From: Flavobacterium muglaense
Lineage (GTDB): Bacteria > Bacteroidota > Bacteroidia > Flavobacteriales > Flavobacteriaceae
Assembly: GCF_014305155.1 (NCBI RefSeq)
Contig: NZ_JACRUK010000001.1
Span: forward strand, 62,001 to 126,000
DNA length: 64,000 bases
Reading direction: 5' to 3'
This document shows, piece by piece, positions 54,421 to 63,031 of this stretch; positions within the stretch are counted from its first letter, which is position 1, and the number at the start of each line of letters is the position of its first letter. Below the pieces are notes generated by a model that worked only from the letters and a program-made list of their open reading frames with translations, was not told the origin of the DNA and did not search any database. The translations under genes were made by a program, and so were the position numbers.

Positions 54421-56124
54421 ATGGCATTATCAGAACAAGAAATTATCCGTAGAGAAAAACTACAAGCCTTACGTAATTTGGGTATCAACCCTTATCCAGC
54501 AAATCTTTTCCCTGTAAATCATACTTCGAAACAAATAAAGGAAAGTTTTGAAGAGGGTAAAAAGGTGATAGTTGCCGGGCGTTTGATGAGTGTAAGGGAT
54601 CAAGGAAAAGCTTGTTTTGCTGAATTGCAAGATAGCGAAGGACGTATTCAACTGTACGTAAATCGTGATGTACTTTGTGAGGGCGATGATAAAACATTGT
54701 ACAATCAAGTATTTAAAAAATTAACCGATCTAGGTGATTTTATAGGTATCGAAGGAGAACTGTTTACTACAAAAGTAGGTGCACAGTGCATCCGTGTGGA
54801 CCAATTTACTTTTTTGAGTAAAACATTACGCCCATTGCCTTTACCAAAGGTTGATGAAGACGGAAAGGTACATGATGCTTTTAATGACGCCGAATTGCGT
54901 TACAGAATGCGTTATGTGGATTTGACGGTAAACCAAAACGTAAAAGAAACATTCATTAAGAGAACAAAATTGTTCAACTCGATGCGTTCTTTCTTTAATG
55001 ATGCAGGATATCTTGAGGTTGAAACTCCGGTTTTACAATCAATTCCTGGTGGTGCAGCGGCGCGTCCGTTTATCACACACCATAACTCACTTGATATGCC
55101 ATTGTACATGCGTATTGCAAATGAGTTGTACTTAAAAAGATTAATTGTAGGTGGATTTGATGGAGTATATGAGTTTTCTAAAAATTTCCGTAATGAAGGA
55201 ATGGATAGAACACATAACCCAGAATTCACCGCTATGGAAATATATGTAGCCTATAAAGACTACAACTGGATGATGGAATTTACCGAAAACTTACTAGAAC
55301 ATTGCGCTATTGGTGTAAATGGAACCAGTGATGCTACTTTTGGTGAGCACCAAATCAGCTTCAAAGCCCCTTATGCGCGTGTAACAATGACTGATTCTAT
55401 CAAGCATTTTACAGGTTTTGATATTTCTGGTAAAACAGAAGCAGAACTTTTTGAAGCAGCAAAAGGAATGGGTATCGAAGTAGATGCGACAATGGGTAAA
55501 GGAAAATTGATCGATGAAATTTTTGGAGCAAAATGCGAAGGAAATTACATTCAGCCAACATTCATTACAGATTACCCAAAAGAAATGTCACCACTTTGTA
55601 AAGAGCACCGTGACAATCCTGAATTGACAGAACGTTTTGAATTGATGGTTTGTGGTAAAGAAGTAGCAAATGCGTACTCTGAATTAAATGACCCAATTGA
55701 TCAAAGAGCCCGTTTTGAAGACCAAATGCGTCTAGCAGAAAAAGGAGATGATGAAGCAACAGGAATTATTGACGAAGATTTCTTGAGAGCATTAGAATAC
55801 GGAATGCCACCTACTTCTGGATTAGGAATAGGAATGGACCGTTTGATGATGTTCTTGACCAATAATGCATCGATTCAAGAAGTGTTGTTTTTCCCTCAAA
55901 TGAGACCAGAGAAAAAACAAATCACTGTTGAATTGGAAGCTGACGAGAAAACGATCGTTGCTATTTTACAAGCGAATGAGAACCAAATGGAATTTGGTTT
56001 ACTAAAAATAAAATCAGAATTAAGCGGTAAAAAATGGGACAAAGCTATGAAAAACCTTTCTGCTTTAGGAATGACTGAAGTCGTTGTTGAAGTAGACGTG
56101 AAAGCGTGTCGATTAAAAGGATAA
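54421..56124 (+). CDS. lysS: Lysyl-tRNA synthetase, class II
   Basis: 567 residues. Anticodon-binding OB domain (VIVAGRLMSVRDQGKACFAELQDSEGRIQLYV, about 48-80), then the class II catalytic core with motif 2 (FRNEGMDRTHNPEFTAMEIY near 259) and motif 3 (GLGIGMDRLMMFLTN near 469). A C-terminal extension of about 65 residues past the core (KKQITVELEADEKTIVAILQANENQ and onward) is a Bacteroidetes-type addition. It charges tRNA-Lys with lysine. Monocistronic, with its own terminator. Confidence 0.96.
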   Translation: MALSEQEIIRREKLQALRNLGINPYPANLFPVNHTSKQIKESFEEGKKVIVAGRLMSVRDQGKACFAELQDSEGRIQLYVNRDVLCEGDDKTLYNQVFKKLTDLGDFIGIEGELFTTKVGAQCIRVDQFTFLSKTLRPLPLPKVDEDGKVHDAFNDAELRYRMRYVDLTVNQNVKETFIKRTKLFNSMRSFFNDAGYLEVETPVLQSIPGGAAARPFITHHNSLDMPLYMRIANELYLKRLIVGGFDGVYEFSKNFRNEGMDRTHNPEFTAMEIYVAYKDYNWMMEFTENLLEHCAIGVNGTSDATFGEHQISFKAPYARVTMTDSIKHFTGFDISGKTEAELFEAAKGMGIEVDATMGKGKLIDEIFGAKCEGNYIQPTFITDYPKEMSPLCKEHRDNPELTERFELMVCGKEVANAYSELNDPIDQRARFEDQMRLAEKGDDEATGIIDEDFLRALEYGMPPTSGLGIGMDRLMMFLTNNASIQEVLFFPQMRPEKKQITVELEADEKTIVAILQANENQMEFGLLKIKSELSGKKWDKAMKNLSALGMTEVVVEVDVKACRLKG

Positions 56125-56149
56125 TTATTTAAGCTTACATAAATTGTAG

Positions 56150-56180
56150 AAAAGGAACTTCGTATTGGAGTTCCTTTTTT
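56150..56180 (+). terminator. Terminator of lysS
   Basis: Stem AAAGGAACT (56151-56159) with AGTTCCTTT (56169-56177), then TTTTTT. Its left arm AAAAGGAACTTC (56150-56161) is identical to that of the terminator at 58051-58082. Confidence 0.88.
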
Positions 56181-56200
56181 AATATAATAAATTATTTACT

Positions 56201-56208
56201 TACTTTTG
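56201..56208 (+). promoter_or_regulatory. -7 element directly before the ATPase gene
   Basis: TACTTTTG fits TAnnTTTG and ends 4 bp before the ATG at 56213, so the message would start at or next to the start codon (leaderless). No -33 TTG is seen. Confidence 0.45.
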
Positions 56209-56212
56209 AAAC

Positions 56213-57538
56213 ATGGAAAGAGCAAAACTTATCGTTAAAAATTTCGGTCCTCTAAAAGATATTGAAATCGAAGTTAGAGAAATGGTTACTTTGATTGGAG
56301 CACAAGCTTCAGGGAAGAGTACTTTGGCTAAATTGCTTTCAATATTTGAAAATGAAAACTTTAGAAGAGATCATAATATTACATTCGAAGAAGAATTAAA
56401 AAAGTATAATATCTTCTCTTATTTAAAGGAAGACTCGTTTATAAAATACCACAATGCTAATGATTTAAGCAACCTTCCTTTTGGTTTTACTTATTCAAAT
56501 AAAACATTAACAAAAGGGAATACATTAAACATATTTGAAACAATAAAAGCTTTTTCTAAAGAAAAGGGAGCAGATAAATTAAAGTTGATTAACGATATAA
56601 AAAAAATAATTAATTGGGATTTTGATTTTTTACGATATGAGATTAGCCTTTTATTTAAATTAAATACTATTTTTAATGACACCCAAAAAAGTACAAAATT
56701 TATTAATTATCTTACAGAAATAAAGGCTAAACATTTTGATGCAAGTAAACTTTTAGAAATATTAGAAAAAGAAGAAAGTCTAGAAAATTATATTAATTTA
56801 TACGATTCTATAATCAAGATATTTCCTGATATATATATTAATGACTCAATCTACATACCGTCCGAAAGATCCTTTCTACATTTAATTGAGGGAAATACAT
56901 TAGGCTTAATAAAAAATAAAATACAAATTCCAGAACATATATTAAATATTGGACTTGAATATGAAAAAGCAATTCAAACTATCAAAGAATTACCTTTAGT
57001 TATTATTAATAAAAAAATAAAATACAAACGAGAAGGAAAATCTTCATATATCTATCATAATGAAACTGAAAAAGTTGATTTATTAGAATCAGCTTCTGGA
57101 TTACAATCGGTAATTCCAATTTTATTATTAGTTGAATACTCTAAATCATTAAAAGACAAGTATAACTTCAATTTTGTAGTTGAAGAGCCAGAATTGAATT
57201 TGTATCCAAAAGCACAACACGAATTAATTAAATATTTGGTTAAAAATTGTTTGTTTGATAGAAAAAATCTAATATTGACTACTCATAGCCCTTTTGTATT
57301 GGCATCAATAAATAATTTATTATTAGCCTATGATAAAGGTCAATCTAAGTCAAAAGAAGTTAATAAAATTATCAAAAAAGAATCTTGGTTGAATCCAAAA
57401 AATTTCATTGCTTATGAGTTGAAAAATGGAAAAGCAAAACTAATAATGGATGATAAATTGGGGCAAATCAAAGAGAATATGATTGATTCGGTTTCTGATT
57501 CTTTTGCTGACGAATTTGATAAATTATTGGATTTATGA
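56213..57538 (+). CDS. ABC/OLD-like AAA ATPase of a two-gene unit
   Basis: 441 residues. An SMC/ABC-like start (AKLIVKNFGPLKDIEIEV) leads to Walker A GAQASGKST (29-37). A helical insertion with many Lys/Ile/Asn spans about 50-260, IYIPSERSFLHLI is at 213-225, and the signature-like ESASGLQS is at 292-299. Walker B FVVEEPELNLYP (321-332) is followed by the H-loop TTHSP (356-360). This is the AAA_15/OLD-type arrangement without a C-terminal TOPRIM nuclease. Composition is much more AT-rich than the flanking genes. The stop overlaps the next start by 4 bp (ATGA). Such ATPases occur in many anti-phage systems; the assignment to defence is inference. Confidence 0.85.
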   Translation: MERAKLIVKNFGPLKDIEIEVREMVTLIGAQASGKSTLAKLLSIFENENFRRDHNITFEEELKKYNIFSYLKEDSFIKYHNANDLSNLPFGFTYSNKTLTKGNTLNIFETIKAFSKEKGADKLKLINDIKKIINWDFDFLRYEISLLFKLNTIFNDTQKSTKFINYLTEIKAKHFDASKLLEILEKEESLENYINLYDSIIKIFPDIYINDSIYIPSERSFLHLIEGNTLGLIKNKIQIPEHILNIGLEYEKAIQTIKELPLVIINKKIKYKREGKSSYIYHNETEKVDLLESASGLQSVIPILLLVEYSKSLKDKYNFNFVVEEPELNLYPKAQHELIKYLVKNCLFDRKNLILTTHSPFVLASINNLLLAYDKGQSKSKEVNKIIKKESWLNPKNFIAYELKNGKAKLIMDDKLGQIKENMIDSVSDSFADEFDKLLDL

Positions 57539-58044
57539 TAAATCAACTTAGAGAAGCTTTTCCTCAAATTGAAATTAATTGTCTAACTACAATTATAGAT
57601 AAACATACTTTCGTTTTTGAATGCCCTGAATTTAAAAAAGGACTTTTTGTGAATGCCACAAAAAAATATCATTTACATATACAGAATAACATAAATTCAC
57701 AATTCTATTTTATCCAAAATGATGACTGTGTCATGAAAACCGTAAAAGGTGGCCAGTGTGATTATGTTATCCTAAATGATTTTTCTATCTATTTTACTGA
57801 AATTAAAGCAACTAAAGAGAATCTATCCGTTCGCAGAAAAAAAGGACTACAACAGTTAGAAAATACGATTAAATTTTATTTGAACAAAATTGATTCGATT
57901 AATCTCGAAAACAAAAACGCTTTAATTTGTTTTGACAACAATAAAAGAATTGCGCCACAAGCTAGCGTATCATCAAAACGAAAAGAATTCAAAAATAAAT
58001 ATCAAATAAATCTCCAAGAAGGGAATTATATTTTATTTGAATAA
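57535..58044 (+). CDS. Small partner protein with possible PD-(D/E)xK nuclease core
   Basis: 169 residues with no domain I can name. The segment GGQCDYVILNDFSIYFTEIKAT (residues 72-93, too long to be chance in my reading) gives D76 and E89-x-K91 with hydrophobic strands between, followed by a helix with RKKGLQQLENTIKFYL; this is the layout of a PD-(D/E)xK core. The N-terminal half is strand-rich. It starts inside the ATPase stop codon (ATGA), so the two are translationally coupled. No signal peptide or membrane span. It is probably the effector of the pair; alternatively it could be a regulator or antitoxin. Confidence 0.6.
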   Translation: MINQLREAFPQIEINCLTTIIDKHTFVFECPEFKKGLFVNATKKYHLHIQNNINSQFYFIQNDDCVMKTVKGGQCDYVILNDFSIYFTEIKATKENLSVRRKKGLQQLENTIKFYLNKIDSINLENKNALICFDNNKRIAPQASVSSKRKEFKNKYQINLQEGNYILFE

Positions 58045-58050
58045 AAACTA

Positions 58051-58082
58051 AAAAAAGGAACTTCTAGTCGAAGTTCCTTTTT
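58051..58082. terminator. Bidirectional terminator after the ATPase unit and ldhA-like gene
   Basis: Stem AAAAGGAACTTC (58053-58064) with GAAGTTCCTTTT (58070-58081), loop TAGTC, with T runs on both strands. Nearly the same as the lysS terminator at 56150-56180. Confidence 0.88.
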
Positions 58083-58089
58083 CGCTTTG

Positions 58090-59115
58090 TTACGCTAGCA
58101 AAGCTAGTTTGTTATCTATATCCTCTTTTGTTAGTAGTGATTCAATATTACCTAAAGTGGTTAAAGCAATTTGCGTTAAAGCTTCATTAGTAAAAAAGGC
58201 TTGATGGGCCGTAACTAAAACATTTGGAAAACTCATTAATCGCTGGATCTCATCATCTTGAATAATATCATCCGATAAATCTCTAAAGAATAATTTTTCT
58301 TCTTGTTCGTATACATCAATACCTAAATAACCAACTTTACCATTTTTAAGTGCCTGAATTATATCTGAGGTGTTAATTAATGCACCACGACTGGTATTGA
58401 TAATCATGACATTTTTTTTCATCATCGAAAGCGCTTCTTCATCTATTAAATGCTTTGTTTGTTCATTTAAAGGGCAGTGTAGCGAAATGATTTCTGCTTG
58501 TTTAAAAATGCTTTCTAAATCTGTGAAAATGACGCCTTTTTTTTCCATTTCTGAATCAACAACTACATCAAAAGCGAGGATCTTACAACCAAAACCTTTA
58601 ACTATTTTAGCGAAAGCTTTCCCGATATTTCCCGTTCCAATAATACCAATTGTTTTACCATGCAAGTCAAATCCCAATAATCCATTTAAAGAAAAGTTTT
58701 GTTCTCTAACTCTGTTGTACGCTTTATGTGTTTTTCTATTTAAAGTTAAAATCAAAGCCATCGCATGTTCAGCAAAAGCTTCAGGTGAGTACGAAGGAAC
58801 ACGACAAACACGAATATCGTGATTCTTGGCGGCCTCTAGATCTACATTGTTAAAACCTGCACATCGAAGCGCAATTATTTTGATCTTTTTTTGAGCTAGT
58901 AATTCTATAACTTCAGCGTCAACAACATCATTTACAAAAACACAAACAATTGTTTCATCTTGAATTAACTCAACCGTTTTATTATTTAATTGAGACTCGA
59001 TGTAATTAATATCGAAGTTGAAATCAGTTGTGTATTTATCAAAAAAAACCTTGTCATAGGGTTGCGTTGAAAAGAATGCGATTCTGGTTTTTTGAATATC
59101 AATAAGTGCTTCCAT
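58090..59115 (-). CDS. D-lactate dehydrogenase-type 2-hydroxyacid dehydrogenase
   Basis: 341 residues. NAD-binding motif GTGNIG at 160-165, catalytic R243 in NTSRGALIN, a glutamate in DVYEQEEKLFF near 272, and H304 in TAHQAFFT. The DVYEQEEKLFFRDLS stretch is typical of bacterial fermentative D-lactate dehydrogenases (LdhA type), reducing pyruvate to D-lactate. The start is the ATG at 59115. It lies convergent to the ATPase unit and shares a terminator with it. Confidence 0.88.
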   Translation of the reverse strand: MEALIDIQKTRIAFFSTQPYDKVFFDKYTTDFNFDINYIESQLNNKTVELIQDETIVCVFVNDVVDAEVIELLAQKKIKIIALRCAGFNNVDLEAAKNHDIRVCRVPSYSPEAFAEHAMALILTLNRKTHKAYNRVREQNFSLNGLLGFDLHGKTIGIIGTGNIGKAFAKIVKGFGCKILAFDVVVDSEMEKKGVIFTDLESIFKQAEIISLHCPLNEQTKHLIDEEALSMMKKNVMIINTSRGALINTSDIIQALKNGKVGYLGIDVYEQEEKLFFRDLSDDIIQDDEIQRLMSFPNVLVTAHQAFFTNEALTQIALTTLGNIESLLTKEDIDNKLALLA

Positions 59116-59505
59116 CTGCTGATTGCTATTAATTTCAAGTAATTTAGGAATTATTAATCTAAAAAGTGATCAATAATTACTAAAATAAAAAGTAAATAAA
59201 TACTCCAGCTAAACAACAGCACTTCTATTGATTTGAGTAGCTATAAAATTAAAAAAAGTCAGCATTATAGAGCTATTTACCAACTTGATTTTTAACTTAT
59301 TATACTACAATAGATATTAAAAGACTACATGGTGCGACTAATTCATGTAACGAGATCTGGGCTGAAACTTTCTTTTTTTTTCAAAACCGTAGTGAAATTA
59401 TTTCATGCTTTTTTTTGTAAGCAGTACCCTGCGTTAAATAAGTCATAAAATTCTTATATGCTTTAGTTAAACTGTTATTTTTGAGTCAACAAAAAACAAA
59501 CAAAT
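59116..59505. other. Divergent intergenic region before the small beta-barrel gene
   Basis: 390 bp of AT-rich DNA with the -7 element at 59476-59483. No other gene, RNA or inverted repeat that I can support. Confidence 0.5.
59476..59483 (+). promoter_or_regulatory. -7 promoter element of the small beta-barrel gene
   Basis: TATTTTTG fits TAnnTTTG, 22 bp before the ATG at 59506. No TTG at -33. Confidence 0.5.
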
Positions 59506-60021
59506 ATGAAAAAAATTATTTCATCAATGATTGCAATATTCGCTTTTACATTTGCGAATGCACAAGCAAAAGACGATCAGGTTTCAAAAGGAAAATGGCT
59601 GATCGAAGCAAATACTGGCTTTGGTCAGAACGTGGGAAGCACTTCTATTTACTTTTCCTCTACAGATGGTGTCTCTTCTTTTAATATAGGAGCCGAAGGA
59701 GGTTATTTCATTATGGATAATTTAGCGCTAAAGCTAGGATTAGGTTATGGTGAAGTTGATGGTGTAGGAGATCCAATTGCTTATAAAATTGGTGCTAAAT
59801 ATTACTTTAAAAAAATGATTCCAATTGAACTATCCTATAACGGTGTAGGAATTGGTCAAGCCGATGCAAATCCTACTTATATTGGTGCTCAAGCAGGTTA
59901 TGCGTTCTTCTTAGGGAAAAATGTAAGTATTGAACCTGGAATTCGCTATAATATGGCAACCAATCAACAATATTATGACAACAGTTTGCAATTTAATATT
60001 GGCTTTGCTTTGCATTTTTAG
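59506..60021 (+). CDS. Small outer-membrane beta-barrel protein
   Basis: 171 residues. A signal peptide (MKKIISSMIAIFAFTFANAQ) precedes eight or so amphipathic strands (GKWLIEANTGFGQNVGS, YFIMDNLALKLGLGYGEV, YKIGAKYYFKKMIPIELSYNGVG, YIGAQAGYAFFLGKNVSIEPGIRYN) and a last strand ending in phenylalanine (FNIGFALHF). This fits an OmpW/OmpA-like eight-stranded barrel. Such proteins are often stress-induced; no specific role can be read. It has its own promoter and terminator. Confidence 0.82.
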   Translation: MKKIISSMIAIFAFTFANAQAKDDQVSKGKWLIEANTGFGQNVGSTSIYFSSTDGVSSFNIGAEGGYFIMDNLALKLGLGYGEVDGVGDPIAYKIGAKYYFKKMIPIELSYNGVGIGQADANPTYIGAQAGYAFFLGKNVSIEPGIRYNMATNQQYYDNSLQFNIGFALHF

Positions 60022-60050
60022 AAACGCATTCTCAGCTTCATATGCTAGGA

Positions 60051-60085
60051 AAAAAAAGCGACTTGATTCATTTCAAGTCGCTTTT
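60051..60085. terminator. Terminator between the beta-barrel gene and the 599-residue gene
   Basis: Perfect 13-bp stem AAAAGCGACTTGA (60054-60066) with TCAAGTCGCTTTT (60073-60085), loop TTCATT. It lies between convergent genes. Confidence 0.88.
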
Positions 60086-60090
60086 GATTT

Positions 60091-61890
60091 TTATACTAAT
60101 TCTGGAATTTTAAAATCTTGTAATTCTTGTTTAAAAAAGAATAGTGATGCTTCTGATGTGGTCTTTTCGACTTCAGAAAACCGAATAGATTCGAACAGTG
60201 ATTGGTAATAGCTGATCCCTTCCAATAAATTGTTTTTGAAAGCATTCCACTTTTTTACTTGACCTGCAGTTATCGTTTCTGAAACGGTATTGATTTCATT
60301 TTTCAAATAGTCAATATACATTTTCAATTCTTTGACAAACATATTTGGTCTATTAGTAGCCGTCAAAACCGAATCATTACCATAAATGTGTTGCACCATC
60401 TTTGAAAGTGAAACTTCCTTATCAAAATAAGCCATATTAGGTCCCGGACAAATCACTACCCCTTGCGCTTGTCCCTTTATTTTCATGTCGTTTTCAAGAT
60501 AGGAAGCATTAGCAAGTCCTACACAAAGACAAGATTTATCAGTAATTTTATTCTTGGCATTGTCATACATAGCAGCAGTTAATGTCTCTTTTGTAGCTTC
60601 TAACTCTTGTAGTTTTACATCTTGGTATTTCTTTGAAGCAGTACATATTCCTTCTGGCCCTAATTCTTTGCTTAACGCCAAAAATCTTTTCGGGCAAGAA
60701 CTCCCTGCTTTATTTTCCTGAATTCTTTTTTGCTTCAACGCCTCATTAGTCGTACCTCTCAATGTATTAAACGGAATTCCTAATGGTGATATCGGACTTA
60801 AATATAAATCTTCTTCTTTGGCTTTCGCCAATAGTTCACGGGTATGTGCATCGACTGAAGTAGCTTCGGGAACTAATAAAAAAGGGCTTCCCCAACCCAC
60901 AGAATCTACTTGATAATGATCCAATAAAAAATCATGTTCGGCAGCTGTACCCACGCCACCTTGGACAGTGATTTTTAATTCTAATGGATGCTCAGGAGTG
61001 TGTTTTCCTTTTTGAGTTAGTGCTTTAGTCATTAATTCATGTGCCGATTGTATTAACTGCACCTTCTTTTCTTTGAATTCCTCTAAAATAGGTCCTAATA
61101 AAAAACCATCGGTTGCAAAGGCATGTCCGCCGCAATTCAATCCTGATTCAATTCGATATTCAGAAACCCAAAGTCCTTTTTTGGCCAAGAAATTCCCTTG
61201 GATCATTGCCGATCTAAAATCACTTACTTTCAGTATTATCTTCTTACTCAACTGATTGTTCTCATCTGGAAAAAAGACATCAAAATTCTCAAAATAACTA
61301 TACAATCTTGGATTCATTCCCGCCGAAAGCACTACTGATGAAGTCAAAGTACTATTGGCAAAACCACGAAGCGATGCATGAGCATCATTAAATTCAGTAG
61401 GCAATTGTTCTTCCTTAATGAAATTGTCTTTATCGACTTTGGTCATAATGTTAACATCAATGGCACCAGGACTTAAATTAGAGTCCAAGTAGTTCATAAT
61501 AGCCTCTTTACCTTCTTCCATCATGTTTTGTAATCCTTGTTTGATTTCTGATTTATTAGGCAACATTGCAATGTAATTTTCTAATGTTTGCTTGCTTTCG
61601 GCCAATTCGTTTTTAAAACTTTCGAACTTATCTTTTACAATTTTATCAACTAAATTCAGATATGAAGTCACGCGCTCCGCACGATAATCATGCATTTTTT
61701 GAGTGATTTCTTGGTAAGGAAGATTAAATTTCGAGCTATAAAAAGCGCTCATTTTTTCTATTAAATCATCATCAATGATCGAAATCACTGACGAGATTCC
61801 GTATTTCGCTACACGAACCGGACTGTCAATCGTGTAAGCCAATCCCATTACTGGGATATGGAAAGTATGCAATGGTTTTGTAGTTGTCAT
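60091..61890 (-). CDS. Conserved protein of unknown function, 599 residues, possible TIM-barrel flavoenzyme
   Basis: No family name is recognised. The first 160 residues are helical (QEITQKMHDYRAERVTSYLNLV, ESKQTLENYIAMLPNK). The middle resembles an FMN-type TIM barrel: LNCGGHAFATDGFLLGPILEEF (252-273), KITVQGGVGTAAEHDFLLDHY (306-326), VDSVGWGSPFLLVPEAT (328-344). Six cysteines stand in motif-like places: C253, C399 (SSCPKRF), C416 (GICTASKK), C454/C456 (KSCLCVGL), C481 (VICPGPN), so an iron-sulfur site is possible. No signal peptide, so cytoplasmic. It is monocistronic. Enzymatic role is inference only. Confidence 0.72.
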   Translation of the reverse strand: MTTTKPLHTFHIPVMGLAYTIDSPVRVAKYGISSVISIIDDDLIEKMSAFYSSKFNLPYQEITQKMHDYRAERVTSYLNLVDKIVKDKFESFKNELAESKQTLENYIAMLPNKSEIKQGLQNMMEEGKEAIMNYLDSNLSPGAIDVNIMTKVDKDNFIKEEQLPTEFNDAHASLRGFANSTLTSSVVLSAGMNPRLYSYFENFDVFFPDENNQLSKKIILKVSDFRSAMIQGNFLAKKGLWVSEYRIESGLNCGGHAFATDGFLLGPILEEFKEKKVQLIQSAHELMTKALTQKGKHTPEHPLELKITVQGGVGTAAEHDFLLDHYQVDSVGWGSPFLLVPEATSVDAHTRELLAKAKEEDLYLSPISPLGIPFNTLRGTTNEALKQKRIQENKAGSSCPKRFLALSKELGPEGICTASKKYQDVKLQELEATKETLTAAMYDNAKNKITDKSCLCVGLANASYLENDMKIKGQAQGVVICPGPNMAYFDKEVSLSKMVQHIYGNDSVLTATNRPNMFVKELKMYIDYLKNEINTVSETITAGQVKKWNAFKNNLLEGISYYQSLFESIRFSEVEKTTSEASLFFFKQELQDFKIPELV

Positions 61891-61980
61891 GGATTATAAA
61901 TTTTAAAATAAATAGTCCACAAATATTAGCATTATCATCCATAAAAAAACTGATATTTATCATACCCCATTTTGAAACCA

Positions 61981-62025
61981 AAAAAAAGGCTAACCTTTGA
62001 AAACAATTTCAAATGCTAGCCTTTT
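61981..62025 (-). terminator. Terminator of the peroxidase-OMP operon
   Basis: Outer stem AAAAGGCTA (61984-61992) with TAGCCTTTT (62017-62025) and inner TTTGAAA-ACAA-TTTCAAA (61996-62013 in part), then a T run on the minus strand. It lies 30 bp after the OMP gene's stop. Confidence 0.82.
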
Positions 62026-62054
62026 CAACTCATTTAAAGAGACTTAAACAATTG

Positions 62055-63026
62055 CTACAAAGTATAATTTAAGTTTACGCTCCATCTATAATTAGCTTCA
62101 ATAGCTCCGTTTGCCAGATTTTGATTGACCGGCAACATGGCATTCACGCCCAATGAAAACTTATCTTTACCTATCTCAAAACCAAATTTCCCAAACAATA
62201 TATCTCCAGCTGTATTTTGCACTCCAGTACCATATTGCTTGTTTTGTCCATACACTTCGCCGGCTAATCCTATTTGAGGAACAACCTGAATCGATTTTAA
62301 ATCTAACAAATAAAACAAGGTACTACCATAATTAAATTGGTTTCCGAATTGGTAATTCTTGTCGTTTTCTGTTTTAAAAGTATAATTCAACATCGTATTC
62401 AACCCTAGATTTTTCTTTTTTATAACGTACTCTGTCAGCAATAAATAATCCCAACTCCCTGTTCCTAATTGAAAACTTTGGTTTACCGTTCCTAAATTAT
62501 TTGCTGCTTTAAATTTACCCGTTGGGATTTTCACTCCACCACCCAATTGCAAATTGTGCGTAAACACAGTACTGTCCTTTTGCGTCTTGAACAAGGTATA
62601 AGTTGCCATCACCGTAACATCCCCTAGTCCACTAATTTGATCTGTACCAGTTGCTAGTTCCCTATTATGAAAATGATAAGGTATCAACGCTGTCACTTGT
62701 ACTTTATCTGAAATGGGGATCTTGGCCCAAACTTGGGTTGTATTAAAGTTCTCGTCAATCCAAGGAGAATTGGCAAAAATCCCATCTCTACTCGTATAAC
62801 TTTGATAAAAATAACGCAGCCCTACAAAATTAGCGTTCAGCATCGAGCTAAAACCCATGCTTCCGCCACTGGCTGAGCATCCGCAGGCATCGCAATCAAA
62901 ATCTAAAGCGGCATCCAATTGCATTTTTTGAAAAGTAAAGCTAGAAATGCTGTCTTTTACCGGATTTGCATGAGCAAATTGTAGTACTAACAAAGCAAAA
63001 AGCACTTTTATGATTGTGTTTTTCAT
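62055..63026 (-). CDS. Outer-membrane beta-barrel protein with N-terminal CxxCxC tag
   Basis: 323 residues. A signal peptide (MKNTIIKVLFALLVLQFAHA) is followed at residues 42-52 by DFDCDACGCSA, with cysteines C45, C48 and C50, and then a serine/glycine-rich linker. The rest is a long beta-barrel (VWAKIPISDKVQVTALIPYHF, HNLQLGGGVKIPTGKF, and on to YRWSVNLNYTL). Similar barrels are annotated as 'transporter' in Flavobacteria next to di-haem cytochrome c peroxidases. The cysteine tag could bind a metal or receive a copper or haem cargo. The gene starts 5 bp after the peroxidase stop, so they form an operon. Confidence 0.82.
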   Translation of the reverse strand: MKNTIIKVLFALLVLQFAHANPVKDSISSFTFQKMQLDAALDFDCDACGCSASGGSMGFSSMLNANFVGLRYFYQSYTSRDGIFANSPWIDENFNTTQVWAKIPISDKVQVTALIPYHFHNRELATGTDQISGLGDVTVMATYTLFKTQKDSTVFTHNLQLGGGVKIPTGKFKAANNLGTVNQSFQLGTGSWDYLLLTEYVIKKKNLGLNTMLNYTFKTENDKNYQFGNQFNYGSTLFYLLDLKSIQVVPQIGLAGEVYGQNKQYGTGVQNTAGDILFGKFGFEIGKDKFSLGVNAMLPVNQNLANGAIEANYRWSVNLNYTL

Positions 63027-63031
63027 AGTAT

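Noticed and set aside
58370..58822. 150-codon open frame opposite the D-lactate dehydrogenase gene
   Set aside because: Antisense shadow of the conserved Rossmann-fold coding region; hydrophobic residues arise from the reverse complement of Lys/Asn/Ile codons.
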